Shown here piece by piece: positions 1-9,659 of a DNA stretch of 36,618 nt. The position numbers were made by a program, and so were the translations under genes. The stretch is from assembly GCA_003670925.1 (NCBI GenBank), contig QWQG01000160.1, forward strand, positions 1 to 36,618, given 5' to 3'. This stretch comes from Planctomycetota bacterium (GTDB lineage Bacteria; Planctomycetota; Planctomycetia; Planctomycetales; Planctomycetaceae). A model generated the notes under the pieces. The model was not told where the DNA came from. It did not search any database and saw only the letters and a list, made by a program, of their open reading frames with translations. Position 1 is the stretch's first letter. The number at the start of each line of letters is the position of its first letter.

Positions 1-2
1 TC

Positions 3-872
3 AACCCAGGCATGTTGGGTCGGAGCACGGCGTTTCGTTCGCATATTGCTGACCCCGACAGTCGTGAAGCACGCGACATGGTGGCGAAGGGACTACGTCC
101 GTTTATTCTACGTCGTACTAAAAAACAAGTCGCCGCAGAACTTCCGGACCGCCTCGAAGAAACCATCTACTGCGACATGGAAGACGAACAGCGTCGCTTG
201 TACGACGAACTGCGAATTCACTACCGTGAGTCTCTGCTGGGGCTAGTTCAGGAACAAGGGCTAGCGCGATCAAAGATGCATGTGTTGGAAGCACTGCTTC
301 GTCTGCGGCAAGCGGCCTGCCATCCTGCATTGCTTAAACGTGGCGACGAGCAGGAACTTTATGCTAAGCTAGACTTCTTGATTCCGCACCTGCAGGAGTT
401 GATTTCTGAGGGTCACAAGGCGCTCGTATTCTCGCAGTTCACAAGTATGCTCAGCATTGTGCGTGAACACCTCGATAAACAAGGCATTACTTACGAGTAT
501 CTCGACGGCAAAACTCGCGACCGCAAGGCACGCGTCGAACACTTTCAGGAAGATAAGGACTGTCAGGTGTTCCTGATCAGTCTGAAAGCGGGCGGTCTGG
601 GTCTGAACTTGACGTCCGCAGACTACGTCTTCCTGCTTGATCCATGGTGGAATCCTGCTGTCGAGGCACAAGCGATTGACCGCGCTCACCGCGTGGGGCA
701 AACTCGCACGGTCTTTGCCTATCGTTTAATCTGTCGCGACACGGTTGAAGAAAAGATCGCTGAGCTCCAGAAGAAAAAGCGGTCACTTGCGGATGCGATT
801 CTGGCTGGCGACGATTCTGGCAGCGTGTTGCAGGATCTGTCTGTGGAAGATCTGGAATTGCTGCTGTCGTAA
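3..872 (+). CDS. SNF2-family DEAD/DEAH helicase, C-terminal part (5' end outside window)
   Basis: This is the 3' end of a Swi2/Snf2-type ATP-dependent DNA translocase; the frame is open to the window edge, so the N-terminal ATPase lobe lies upstream. The visible start reads NPG-M-LGR, the usual linker after the first lobe. A helicase C-terminal lobe follows: [12 protein letters not shown] (motif IV region), YLDGKTRDR, then [20 protein letters not shown] (motif V) and [19 protein letters not shown] (motif VI, with both arginines). The tail [10 protein letters not shown] is typical of bacterial RapA/HepA-like SNF2 proteins. The family remodels protein-DNA or RNA polymerase complexes in the cytoplasm; the precise role cannot be read from this half. 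It ends at TAA and converges on the LamG gene across a spacer with an inverted repeat. Confidence 0.93.
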   Translation, partial: NPGMLGRSTAFRSHIADPDSREARDMVAKGLRPFILRRTKKQVAAELPDRLEETIYCDMEDEQRRLYDELRIHYRESLLGLVQEQGLARSKMHVLEALLRLRQAACHPALLKRGDEQELYAKLDFLIPHLQELISEGHKALVFSQFTSMLSIVREHLDKQGITYEYLDGKTRDRKARVEHFQEDKDCQVFLISLKAGGLGLNLTSADYVFLLDPWWNPAVEAQAIDRAHRVGQTRTVFAYRLICRDTVEEKIAELQKKKRSLADAILAGDDSGSVLQDLSVEDLELLLS

Positions 873-932
873 GCCGAACCTCGGCGGGCAGTGCAGCGTC
901 AGCCCACTGGTATCTAGTTTACAAAATCATCG

Positions 933-1009
933 CGTTTGTCGTCCCGGCTTTAGCCAGAATCTGTTGGCCACTCCTGCCGCGATTCCGCCTAAAGGCGGGA
1001 CTACGAACG
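933..1009. repeat. Imperfect inverted repeat (REP-like palindromic element)
   Basis: Two 23-nt arms (933-955 and 987-1009) are inverted copies matching at 19 of 23 positions, separated by 31 nt. Each arm also contains its own small palindrome: GGCTTTAGCC in the left arm and CCGCCTAAAGGCGG around the right arm. The element sits in the spacer between two convergent genes, so it may fold as an mRNA 3' hairpin for either gene. It has no T-run, so it is not a standard rho-independent terminator. From memory, similar CCGCCTAAAGGCGGGACTAC-type intergenic sequences recur in planctomycete genomes, but no second copy was seen in this window. Confidence 0.6.
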
Positions 1010-1031
1010 GAAACCTTTGCGGCATGGCGTG

Positions 1032-2714
1032 CTACCTGTCTTTCGCATGCGCCTCGATTTCGGCATCTGACAGAGCTCGTCCATAGAGCTTCACGTCAGA
1101 CAGTTTCCCTTTGAAATAGTCATTGGGGCCGAAACCAATCTGGAGTGGATGCGCAACGGAGAGATCGTAGTCCGCAGCTTGAAATCCGGCCTGTGTTGCG
1201 GCGAGGACACCATCGACGAACAATTTGAGCGAACCGCTGGACCGGACGGCAGCCACATGATGCCATCCGGGAGGAAACGCCTTGTCAGCCATGGCCACTC
1301 GTCCCGCGCGCCAGGAATAGATTTTCCCGGAGGGCAGCGTGCTGCAGAAAAGTCGGCCGTCATGTTCTGCCATCGTCCAAGCTCGGCGATAGCGGACGTC
1401 AGGCGTGTGATCGAGGCGCGTCAGCTTTTTCCACGACGACCGGTTGTCAAACTCGTAGACCTCCGCCAGCGGCAGCGTGCCGGCGATCAGTCGTCCGTTG
1501 TGGACCAGCATGCCCATGACTTCGAGTTCCTCACCGAGGCGTCCGACGTCGGTCCATTGCTGCGGTTTTTCGAAGCGATATACGCGACCGCTGGGCCATG
1601 TGCCGACGTAGAGTCGTCCTTCAAGAATCGCGAATGCATACGATTGAGTGTTGTCGGCAAGTTGGCCGCAATCGAACCACGATTCGCCATTAAATCGAAA
1701 AACTCGGCCACCGTCGTAGCTTGTGGCATACAGCCAGCCGTTGTAAACACCCATGGCTTCGACGCGCATCTGCGTGGTATCGCCCGGCAAATCAGCAGGG
1801 CGTTGCGGGCAGCCAGCGTCTTGCCATGTCGTTCCGCCTGCATACCTAAAAAATCCCGCGGGACGGTACAGCGAAGAAGCATAAAGACGGTTGCCGAAAA
1901 CAACCATCCCGCCGACCGCTTCGGATTCAGCTAAACGTCCGCAGTCGATCCAATTTGATTCGCCCGCGTAGCGAAAGATGCGACCACCGAGCACTGTGTT
2001 CTCCGACTCAGGCAATGAAGAGCCTGCGACTCGGTACTTGCCTGTGCCAGCATACAACTGGCCATCAAACACAGCCAACGCCGTCACCGAGTTGGACAGA
2101 TCCGGTGCCCCACAGTCCGTCCATTTTGCGTGGCCGTCGTAGCGATAGACATGACCGGCGTCATCGCGTCCGGGTTCACAGGTTCCCGCGTAAAGCTGAC
2201 CGTCAAACTCGCACAGGGCAAATGCCAGCAAGGCGTTCCCGGGAGATCCACAGTCCTCCCAAGATTCATCTGGTCGATTTTGATCCATTCCGAACTGCAA
2301 TTGCCGCACGTTGGCCTGTGAGAAAGTGACTCCTGCACTGGTTTTTAGTCCGAGATGAAATCCCCTGCGAGTGGCTGCGTCGTACTGGCTGATAAGATCT
2401 CCTGGCACGTCATCGAACCCTGCATCCGCATCGACCCACGCACTCACAGAAAAGTTCTGCGTTCCGAGTTGCAGGCGTTGATGAGCCGGAATCTCCAGCA
2501 AGGCACTCTGACCATCAAATCCAGCTGCCGTATGTGGGACGCCAGTCGGTCCGGCAGCGTTAAAATCAACCCCGTGGGAGGTTGCATGGATGCCGTTGCC
2601 AGAAACGTCCTGACCGTTTTCCGCAAGAGGCCAGTGCGCGATGAGGCCATCGTCGCATTGTGCGGTGGCCGGCAGAAGAATGGCCAACATAATAGGCATC
2701 AACCTGTGTCGCAT
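1032..2714 (-). CDS. Exported LamG-domain protein with inserted seven-bladed beta-propeller
   Basis: Predicted secreted protein of 560 aa. I chose the ATG at 2714: it has AGGGA 8 nt upstream and starts a signal peptide (MRHRLMPIMLAILLPATAQC), while the longer frame begins at a TTG at 2744. Counting from 2744, residues 33-150 look like the first half of a LamG/concanavalin-A-like domain (GLIAHWPL, FSVSAWVDAD), and 490-565 like its second half (GWHHVAAV, LKLFVDGVLAA, GKLSDVKLYGRALSDAEI). Between them, about 160-480, lie seven repeats of the pattern (D/N)G-x-LYAGT ... GRVYRY-x-G-x-x-W-x-DCG, beginning near residues 180, 225, 282, 334, 374, 414 and 460. This is one seven-bladed propeller with kelch/WD-like spacing. 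Binding to surface glycans or proteins is inferred; no catalytic residues are recognised. Confidence 0.85.
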   Translation of the reverse strand: MRHRLMPIMLAILLPATAQCDDGLIAHWPLAENGQDVSGNGIHATSHGVDFNAAGPTGVPHTAAGFDGQSALLEIPAHQRLQLGTQNFSVSAWVDADAGFDDVPGDLISQYDAATRRGFHLGLKTSAGVTFSQANVRQLQFGMDQNRPDESWEDCGSPGNALLAFALCEFDGQLYAGTCEPGRDDAGHVYRYDGHAKWTDCGAPDLSNSVTALAVFDGQLYAGTGKYRVAGSSLPESENTVLGGRIFRYAGESNWIDCGRLAESEAVGGMVVFGNRLYASSLYRPAGFFRYAGGTTWQDAGCPQRPADLPGDTTQMRVEAMGVYNGWLYATSYDGGRVFRFNGESWFDCGQLADNTQSYAFAILEGRLYVGTWPSGRVYRFEKPQQWTDVGRLGEELEVMGMLVHNGRLIAGTLPLAEVYEFDNRSSWKKLTRLDHTPDVRYRRAWTMAEHDGRLFCSTLPSGKIYSWRAGRVAMADKAFPPGWHHVAAVRSSGSLKLFVDGVLAATQAGFQAADYDLSVAHPLQIGFGPNDYFKGKLSDVKLYGRALSDAEIEAHAKDR

Positions 2715-3010
2715 CGCAAAAATCCCTAAAATATGGCCGATCAAACATTCGACTCAAGTCAGTCTCTGAAGTGGATAGCCTACATCTCAAGCTTGGGTCC
2801 TTCAACTCACGCTGTCGTGTTGATATGGCAATCAAACAACTCCAGTAGTTTCGAAACCAGTTCGGGTGAAAGATAGAGCGTGAGTGTTTAGCCAACACGC
2901 CTGAAGTCACTATCGCTGCGTGGGGACGCGGGCATTCGAGGACGCCGAGCACAGTGAGGCCAGACGCGGTGAGTCGTGGTTTTAAGGTTGGGATGTGAAT
3001 TCTGCCTGCG

Positions 3011-4345
3011 TTAGACAACATCCGGCAGGCCAAAGGGTGCCCGATATTTTTTGCTGAGCAGCTGATTGGCTTCGTCGCAGTCGATAAATTTCTCGTTCAC
3101 AGGGTCGAAATCTAGGCGGCCCCGCGTGCGGAACGCGATCTCGGCAAGATGCACCAGCGCGCAACTTCGATGAGCAACCTCGGCTGCGGCACGCGTCGGC
3201 GTGCGATTGCGAACGGCATTAAGAAATTCTGCCATGTGCTCAGCGTAGCCTCGTTCGCCGCGCAGTTCTTTTCCTTCGGTCGGTCCCGGAATTCCCTTGG
3301 GCCCCAAGAACACGCTGAAAGCTCCGCGGCGCGAGAAGACCATATAGCCTTCTGTACCATAGAACACGTTGCCATTATCAAAGCCATGTAGCCCATAAGC
3401 CGTGAACGGATAGTTCTCGTAGATCAAGAGTCGGCCGTCGGGGTATTCGTAAGTTACGTTCATGTTGTCCGGATACTCGCTGGCGTGACCGTCGAGTAGC
3501 ATGCGACTGCCGCGGGCTGTGATCTGCTTCGGCAGGGTGTCGATGCCGAGTCCCCAAGCGGCCATGTCGAGATCATGAATACCGTCATCGCCGATTTCAC
3601 CATTCCCATAGTCTGCAAACATTCGCCACGTCTGGTGAAACCGCTGCGGGTTGAAGGGACGTTGCGGGGCAGGTCCGAGCCAGCGGTCGTAGTCGACTCC
3701 CGCCGGCGGCATCGCATCCGGGAGTGGCTTTTCGATGGTTCGGGTTTCCGCCGTCCACGCGCGGGCCACCTTGACCTTGCCAATGATCCCTTCCTGCAGG
3801 AGTTGCCCCGCCTTTTCTGTCATGGGACTGCTCCGCATCTGACTGCCTTGCTGCACGACCCGGCCATACTTCTTTGCGGCGGCAATGATTAGCAATCCCT
3901 CGTTGAAGACGTGCGAGATTGGCTTCTCGATGTATACATCCTTGCCCGCTTGCATGGCAGCCAGTGCGATCGGTGCGTGCCAGTGATGCGGTGTGGCAAT
4001 AATGACAGCGTCGAGATCCTTGTCTTCAATCAAATCTTCAAAGCGAGATGTCCGCTTTGGCTGCGCCGCCTGAAATTCGCGTGTGACGAGCGCATTCATC
4101 TTCTCGATCTGCGCCGGATCAACGTCACACAGCCATGCGAGCGAAACGGCCTCGCGTCGCGCGACCAGACCTTGGACATGATGCGTCATGATCCCGCCGC
4201 ACCCGATGATCCCAAGTCGAACTTTTGGAGGCTTATCGTCGTTGGCAAAAAGAGGCGCTCTGCCAAGCGCCGCGGCCACCGCGACTGTCGCTACGGCTTC
4301 GGTGGATCGTTGCATAAACTGACGGCGGGTCGTGTCCTGTTTCAT
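3011..4345 (-). CDS. Gfo/Idh/MocA family oxidoreductase with Tat signal
   Basis: A 444-aa NAD(P)-dependent oxidoreductase of the glucose-fructose oxidoreductase/inositol dehydrogenase family. The N-terminus has a twin-arginine leader (TTRRQFMQRS followed by an Ala-rich stretch to about residue 34), so it is probably exported folded with its cofactor. The Rossmann motif RLGIIGCGGI is near residue 43. The family signature IEKPISHVFNEG is near residue 140, with the lysine of EKP present. A canonical GDDGIHDLDMAAWGL segment, with the aspartate and histidine expected near the active site, is near 255. The ATG at 4345 has AGGAG 8 nt upstream. Such exported enzymes are numerous in planctomycetes and are assumed to oxidise sugars or sugar alcohols; the substrate is unknown. 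It lies 296 nt upstream of the LamG gene on the same strand. Confidence 0.92.
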   Translation of the reverse strand: MKQDTTRRQFMQRSTEAVATVAVAAALGRAPLFANDDKPPKVRLGIIGCGGIMTHHVQGLVARREAVSLAWLCDVDPAQIEKMNALVTREFQAAQPKRTSRFEDLIEDKDLDAVIIATPHHWHAPIALAAMQAGKDVYIEKPISHVFNEGLLIIAAAKKYGRVVQQGSQMRSSPMTEKAGQLLQEGIIGKVKVARAWTAETRTIEKPLPDAMPPAGVDYDRWLGPAPQRPFNPQRFHQTWRMFADYGNGEIGDDGIHDLDMAAWGLGIDTLPKQITARGSRMLLDGHASEYPDNMNVTYEYPDGRLLIYENYPFTAYGLHGFDNGNVFYGTEGYMVFSRRGAFSVFLGPKGIPGPTEGKELRGERGYAEHMAEFLNAVRNRTPTRAAAEVAHRSCALVHLAEIAFRTRGRLDFDPVNEKFIDCDEANQLLSKKYRAPFGLPDVV

Positions 4346-4699
4346 GACTGGGCTCCTGAAGTGCCGGTGCGAATCGAGGAAGGAAGGGTCGGTGTTAGGC
4401 TATCGTAATTCAAGGCAAGCTCAGGCATCGTACCGCGAAAGTGGTCCACAATCCCAGTCGCAGACGCCGGCTCAACATTCCGTCGTTGTGACACGTTGCT
4501 TGTTCGGTTCTCTGATGAGTAGCAAATTTTGAGAGTCGTGTAGGTCATGCAACATGATCCTCCTCATTGACTCTCCTAAATAATACTCGTTACCCTTGGC
4601 TATCTAAAAGCGATCATTGAATGATGGTTGCTGCTCACTCGATGTGCGTTGGGTGCAATATTTTCAAAGCATTGCGGCCGTTAGCGAAAGAGAATCCAC
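4346..4699. promoter_or_regulatory. Divergent intergenic region between Gfo/Idh and DUF1501 genes
   Basis: This 354-nt spacer must hold promoters for both outward-facing genes. Short open frames inside it have no recognisable protein or ribosome site. The only structure I see is a perfect 13-nt palindrome, ATCATT-G-AATGAT, at 4613-4625, 75 nt before the DUF1501 start. Its size fits a dimeric repressor site, but a single short palindrome in an AT-richer stretch can occur by chance. No clear -35/-10 pair can be assigned. Confidence 0.3.
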
Positions 4700-6118
4700 A
4701 TGCTGCGTGTCCTTGGTACAGCGAATCGTCTTTGCGACGGTATCACGCGCCGCGAAGTCATGCGTGTGGGCGGATTGTCGCTGTTTAGCGGGCTGAATTG
4801 GTCGCGTGTCGCACAAGCGGCAAATGCCGCTGTGACAAATCGCGGACCGGCTAAGTCTGTGATCATGTTCAATTTATTGGGCGGTCCGTCGCACATTGAC
4901 ATGTTCGATATGAAGCCGCAGGCGGCGTTGGAGATCCGGGGCGAGTTTTCTCCGATCGCGACATCAGTTCCCGGATTGACGATTTGCGAACACTTGCCGC
5001 GGCTCGCGCAGTGGATGCATCGTGGGACACTGATTCGCACCTTCAGTCACATGTTCAACTCACACGATCCGCTACCGTTCATGACAGGCTTTACGGACGG
5101 CAACCCAGCGGCTCAGGCCCTGCCCACTGATCCGCCGGACATCGGTGCTATTTGCCAATATCTAGGACTCGGTCCGAAAGACCTGCCGGGCGCTGTCTGC
5201 ATGCCGTGCTTTCCAGGTTCGGGTCAGAAGGGGCATCGACGTCGTGGTCCGTATGGGGGATTTCTCGGCAAGCGATATGACCCATTGTTCACGCTCTGCA
5301 AGCCCACGTTCGCGCGCGAGCCGAAATTTAATGACTACGATCCCGTGATGGCTATTGGTGAGCCTGTCCCACCGACAGCAGATGCGTTGGACGATATGAC
5401 GGTGGAGCGACTGGATCGGCGCCGTTCGCTGATCTCGCAGATTGACGGCGAATTCGCCCGCACGCAAGCATCCGCTGGCATTGATACGATGAGTGATGCT
5501 CAACGCCGAGCCTTCCTGCTGCTGACCTCTGGGCGGACCCGAGATGCATTTGACCTGAACTTGGAAACCGCCGCGACCCGCGATGCCTATGGTCGACATC
5601 TGCCCGGAGCAAGCCTGATCATTGCGCGTCGGTTGGTGGAATCGGGAGTGCCATTCGTCAGTGTGCATCAGGAAATATTTGATCACTATGGTCATGCATA
5701 CGATATGCATTCGAACAACTTCGGGATGCTGAAGAACCTGAACCTGCCGTTGCTCGACCAAGTCATTCCCGCTCTGTTGCAGGATCTTGATTCGCGCGGA
5801 CTATTGGATTCGACGCTGGTTGTCGTGATGGGAGAAATGGGGCGAACGCCGAAGGTGAATGCTTCGGCGGGACGCGACCACTGGCCGCAATGTGGCTTTA
5901 GTCTCTTGTTTGGCGGAGGCGTCAAGCAGGGTTTGGTTTATGGTTCGACGGATGCAATCGGTGCCTACCCGGACTCGCACCCCGTGTCTCCGGCAGACTT
6001 TGTGGCCACGGTCTATCAGTTGATGGGCATCGACCCTCATCTGACTGTACCCGACCGCAGTGGGCGTCCGATTTTTATTGCTCACGGCGGTGAGCCTGTG
6101 CATGAGATCATCGCGTGA
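4700..6118 (+). CDS. DUF1501 domain-containing protein (Tat-type leader)
   Basis: A 472-aa member of the planctomycete DUF1501 family, which has an alkaline-phosphatase/sulfatase-like fold. The N-terminus has a twin-arginine-like leader (ITRREVMRVGGLSLFSG, residues 15-31). Family signatures follow: VIMFNLLGGPSHIDMFDMKP near 55, LPRLAQWMHRGTLIRTFSH near 105, and LDSTLVVVMGEMGRTPKVN plus GRDHWPQCGFSLLFGGG near residues 370-410. The C-terminus GEPVHEIIA is the usual DUF1501 end. The function is unproven; the family is almost always beside a PSCyt/DUF1549/DUF1553 gene, as here (138 nt downstream). The ATG at 4700 has a purine-rich AAAGAGAA upstream. A second DUF1501 gene lies beyond the PSCyt gene. 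Confidence 0.93.
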   Translation: MLRVLGTANRLCDGITRREVMRVGGLSLFSGLNWSRVAQAANAAVTNRGPAKSVIMFNLLGGPSHIDMFDMKPQAALEIRGEFSPIATSVPGLTICEHLPRLAQWMHRGTLIRTFSHMFNSHDPLPFMTGFTDGNPAAQALPTDPPDIGAICQYLGLGPKDLPGAVCMPCFPGSGQKGHRRRGPYGGFLGKRYDPLFTLCKPTFAREPKFNDYDPVMAIGEPVPPTADALDDMTVERLDRRRSLISQIDGEFARTQASAGIDTMSDAQRRAFLLLTSGRTRDAFDLNLETAATRDAYGRHLPGASLIIARRLVESGVPFVSVHQEIFDHYGHAYDMHSNNFGMLKNLNLPLLDQVIPALLQDLDSRGLLDSTLVVVMGEMGRTPKVNASAGRDHWPQCGFSLLFGGGVKQGLVYGSTDAIGAYPDSHPVSPADFVATVYQLMGIDPHLTVPDRSGRPIFIAHGGEPVHEIIA

Positions 6119-6256
6119 ATTCTGATCAAATGTTAGGCTCATAGTCCATGCGGCTGAAAATAACCCTGTCGACCACGTGCTGCATCTCGGCCCCCGAAAT
6201 CAGCGAATCGGCATCACGATTCGATCCCATCTATTCGCAACAAGTGAGCTTCCGAC

Positions 6257-9200
6257 ATGCAGCGTATGGTGTTGACGGGCGTTCTTCTACTGATCCTGAC
6301 AGACGCGTTGCCGCAGTGCGCGGCAGAAGATAGCATCGAACCACAGCGCATGGTCGACTATGAACGCGAGATTAAACCGCTGCTGGTTCAGAAATGTGCC
6401 GCCTGCCATGGCGCACTGAAAAAGAACTCTGGGCTACGACTGGATGCTGGCGAATTGATTCGCAAGGGCGGTGATAATGGACCTGTCGTGGTGCTAGGGC
6501 AAAGCATTCGCAGCGTGCTGATCGACCGTGTGACGGCACAGCACCACAGCATGCGTATGCCTCCGGAAGGTCAAGGCGAAAAACTGTCGGAATCTCAGGT
6601 TGAGTTGCTGAGACGATGGATTGACGAGGGAGCAACTTCGCCGGTCGATGAAGAAATCCCGGCAGATCCCGGGCGGTATTGGTCCTATCAGAGTCCCGTT
6701 CGTCCCCCAGTTCCGCCTCTTCGAAATCAGACTTGGGTTCGCAATCCGATTGATGCGTTCATCGCCGTCGAACATGAGAAACGCGGTCTGTCCCCCGCAG
6801 AAGAAGCACCTCGGGCCGTCTGGTTACGTCGAGTCTGCTTGGATCTGACCGGGCTGCCACCAACACGCACCGAGCTGCACGCATTCCTGCAGGATCAATC
6901 CCCCGATGCCTTTGAGAAAGTCGTTGACGAATTGCTTGCTCGCCCGGAATATGGCGAACGCTGGGGACGCCACTGGATGGATGTCTGGCGTTACAGCGAC
7001 TGGTATGGAAGTCGAGGGATTAACGAAATTCGCTACAGCCAGCGACATATCTGGCGCTGGCGTGACTGGATTGTCGAATCGCTCAATGATGACAAACCGT
7101 ATGACCAGATGGTTGTCGAAATGCTAGCAGGTGATGAATTGGCTCCGGCGGATGCTGATGTGCTGCGTGCCACAGGATTTCTGGGGCGCAACTGGTATAA
7201 GTTTGACCGCAATGTCTGGATGTTTGACACAGTCGAACACACCAGCCAAGCATTTCTGGGTCTGACACTCAAGTGCGCTCGATGCCATGATCACAAGTTT
7301 GATCCGATCACACAGGAAGACTACTACCACTTCCGCGCGTTCTTCGAACCGCATGATCTTCGCACAGATCCTATCAGCGGAAACGCCGCCACAGAGAACG
7401 ATGCGACGCTGGGACCAGTGCTGAAAGAAGGAGTTGCGCGAGCATTTGATAAAGTAGTTGAGGCGCAGACTTTTGTCTTTGAACGAGGCGACAACCGCTA
7501 TCCGGATGAGTCAAAGTTAATGCTGCCGGCGGTGCCCAAAGCGTTAGGTGAACTAGCCGACGATATTCACGTCGTAACGCTCTCGCCGGAGGCATGGTAT
7601 CCGCAATTACGTGCAGGTGTGGCCGACGGATTAATTGCTGCCGCAGAATCAAAAGCTGTGCTGGCTGAAGAGCAGGTTATCAAGGCTCGTGGCGACGCAG
7701 TCGTCGCCGAAAAAGCGGTCGGAGAACATCAAGTCAGACTTGCACAGCAGCAGGCTCAGGGAGCGGAAGCCGCCAATGTTGCCCCGGTGCTGCATGATGA
7801 TTTCCAATCGCGATCAGACGTCTGGGATATTGTCTCAGGCAACTGGTCGTGGCAGGATGGCAGGTTACTTGAGTCGTCGGTGGAAAGTTTTGCGACTGTC
7901 GTGACCCGCACCGGTCATCCCCGGAACTTTCAGGCACGTGTGCGGTATCGAACTCTCCAGCCGGGAAACTATCGATCGGTGGGATTTAGTTTTGATTACA
8001 TCGATAACGGAAACTCGCAGGATATCTACACGTCCACCGGTGATGCAGCACAGTCGGTGCAGGCTTTTCATCGTGACAATGGGCAGCAGGTGTATCCGCA
8101 GTCTGGGATCGTCAGTTCAAAACTTTCTGTGGGAGAAGTGACAACGGTCGAGATCATGGTAAGAGATCAGCAACTCGCGATTATGTTGAATGGGGAACGC
8201 AAGCTGAATTACACAATGCCGGTGGCCCGGCGTGATGGGAAATTCGCGTTGTGGGTTCACAGTGGTTCGGCCGAATTTTTGGAGGTTGATGTTCGTGAGC
8301 TAGTTCCAGATCTGTCTGATCTCAGACAGCGTCAATTTAGGGCGTCGGAACAAGTGATGCTTGCTGCAGCGAAGCAGACCACAGCTCAGCTTGAAGTCGA
8401 AGCGATTAAGGCCAGACTTGCGGCGGAACGAGCCAAACATTTTGGCGAACCTGAGGACATCGCTCGTGGGAAAGCTCTCGCTGCCAGTCGTGCGGAGCGG
8501 GAGGTTGCCGTGGGGAAGCTGTCCGAAGAAGGTCTGACTGCAGAGCAGTTTCTGGTAGGTGTTCGCGCGTCATCGGCAGCAACGCCCGAGATTGTGGCCA
8601 CAGCGGTGACCGAGGCTGAGCAAAGATTCTCAGAGGTGCAGCAAAAGCTGGCCGCCGCGAAGGTTGCCGTGAATCTAGCCGATGGCACTTATACCGCCCT
8701 GGGAGAATCGTTTCCGAGTTCCTCGACTGGACGACGTCTGGCGCTAGGGCGATGGATCACGAGTCCTCAAAATCCGCGAGCCTCGCGGATCGCCGTGAAT
8801 CATATGTGGCTCCGTCATTTCGGAGAAGCACTAGTTCCTTCGGTCGCCAACTTTGGACTCAACGGTCAACAGCCGTCGAATCCGGATCTGCTCGATTGGC
8901 TGGCAACGGAGCTGACGGGCAATGGCTGGAAGATGAAGTCACTGCAGCGTCTGATCGTACTGTCTGCGACGTATCGGCAGAGTTCCGCAACAGTGCCGCA
9001 ATCGGCATCTTGTCTCGCGAATGTAGCCGCCGATCCGGGCAATCGTTTTTTGTGGCGGATGAATTCTCGTCGGATGGAAGCGGAAGTTGTTCGAGATTCT
9101 CTGCTGTTCGCGGCAGGCGCGCTAGACCCTGCGCGCGGTGGCCCAGAGATTCCGGAAACGGAGGCTCAGACCAATCTGCGACGGAGTCTCTATTTCCGAA

Positions 9201-9640
9201 GCACACCCAATGAGAAGGCTGGATTTTTGGAAACTTTCGATGCGGCAAATCCCAACGAGTGCTATCGTCGGCAAGAAAGTGTTGTACCGCAACAGGCACT
9301 GGCGTTGATGAACAGTCGTCTGTCGCTGGATCAGGCTCGGCTTCTGGCTGGGAAACTTAGTGAGATCGCGGGTGAAGGGGACCATGCGTTCACAAGAGCA
9401 GCCTTCATCACAATTGCATTTGAAACCATTCTAAACAGAACACCGACGGCGATTGAAGTGGCCGCGTGTCAGACATTTTTGGAACGAAATACGGCGACGG
9501 CTGGTACCGCAGACCTCGCTGTTTTTTCTGCTGGAGGAGAGTCCTTACCGCGGGCACCTGCGACTGTTGCTTACCTGCGAGCTCGTGAGAATTTGGTTCA
9601 TGTGCTGTTGAGTCACAATGATTTTGTCACAATCCGCTGA
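6257..9640 (+). CDS. PSCyt1 / DUF1549 / LamG-like / DUF1553 planctomycete cytochrome protein
   Basis: A 1127-aa exported giant. A signal peptide (residues 1-23) precedes a PSCyt1 haem domain with a CAACH motif at residues 47-51 and a later SMRMPPEGQ, whose methionine is a plausible axial ligand. DUF1549 (PSCyt2) spans about 165-370 and includes [20 protein letters not shown], which carries a second CxxCH (CARCH). DUF1553 (PSD1) spans about 828 to the end, with the typical [20 protein letters not shown] and [17 protein letters not shown]. Between DUF1549 and DUF1553, two Ala/Glu-rich coiled-coil segments (about 458-513 and 688-812) bracket a LamG/DUF1080-like beta domain (about 514-683, beginning [15 protein letters not shown]). 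The family is thought to take part in surface polymer oxidation or uptake; the exact reaction is unknown. It lies between two DUF1501 genes. Confidence 0.93.
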   Translation: MQRMVLTGVLLLILTDALPQCAAEDSIEPQRMVDYEREIKPLLVQKCAACHGALKKNSGLRLDAGELIRKGGDNGPVVVLGQSIRSVLIDRVTAQHHSMRMPPEGQGEKLSESQVELLRRWIDEGATSPVDEEIPADPGRYWSYQSPVRPPVPPLRNQTWVRNPIDAFIAVEHEKRGLSPAEEAPRAVWLRRVCLDLTGLPPTRTELHAFLQDQSPDAFEKVVDELLARPEYGERWGRHWMDVWRYSDWYGSRGINEIRYSQRHIWRWRDWIVESLNDDKPYDQMVVEMLAGDELAPADADVLRATGFLGRNWYKFDRNVWMFDTVEHTSQAFLGLTLKCARCHDHKFDPITQEDYYHFRAFFEPHDLRTDPISGNAATENDATLGPVLKEGVARAFDKVVEAQTFVFERGDNRYPDESKLMLPAVPKALGELADDIHVVTLSPEAWYPQLRAGVADGLIAAAESKAVLAEEQVIKARGDAVVAEKAVGEHQVRLAQQQAQGAEAANVAPVLHDDFQSRSDVWDIVSGNWSWQDGRLLESSVESFATVVTRTGHPRNFQARVRYRTLQPGNYRSVGFSFDYIDNGNSQDIYTSTGDAAQSVQAFHRDNGQQVYPQSGIVSSKLSVGEVTTVEIMVRDQQLAIMLNGERKLNYTMPVARRDGKFALWVHSGSAEFLEVDVRELVPDLSDLRQRQFRASEQVMLAAAKQTTAQLEVEAIKARLAAERAKHFGEPEDIARGKALAASRAEREVAVGKLSEEGLTAEQFLVGVRASSAATPEIVATAVTEAEQRFSEVQQKLAAAKVAVNLADGTYTALGESFPSSSTGRRLALGRWITSPQNPRASRIAVNHMWLRHFGEALVPSVANFGLNGQQPSNPDLLDWLATELTGNGWKMKSLQRLIVLSATYRQSSATVPQSASCLANVAADPGNRFLWRMNSRRMEAEVVRDSLLFAAGALDPARGGPEIPETEAQTNLRRSLYFRSTPNEKAGFLETFDAANPNECYRRQESVVPQQALALMNSRLSLDQARLLAGKLSEIAGEGDHAFTRAAFITIAFETILNRTPTAIEVAACQTFLERNTATAGTADLAVFSAGGESLPRAPATVAYLRARENLVHVLLSHNDFVTIR

Positions 9641-9659
9641 TTTTTCAGAGAATTCCACA

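Noticed and set aside
2715-2744. Longer LamG reading from TTG at 2744
   Set aside because: The ATG at 2714 has a good ribosome site and begins directly at the signal peptide.
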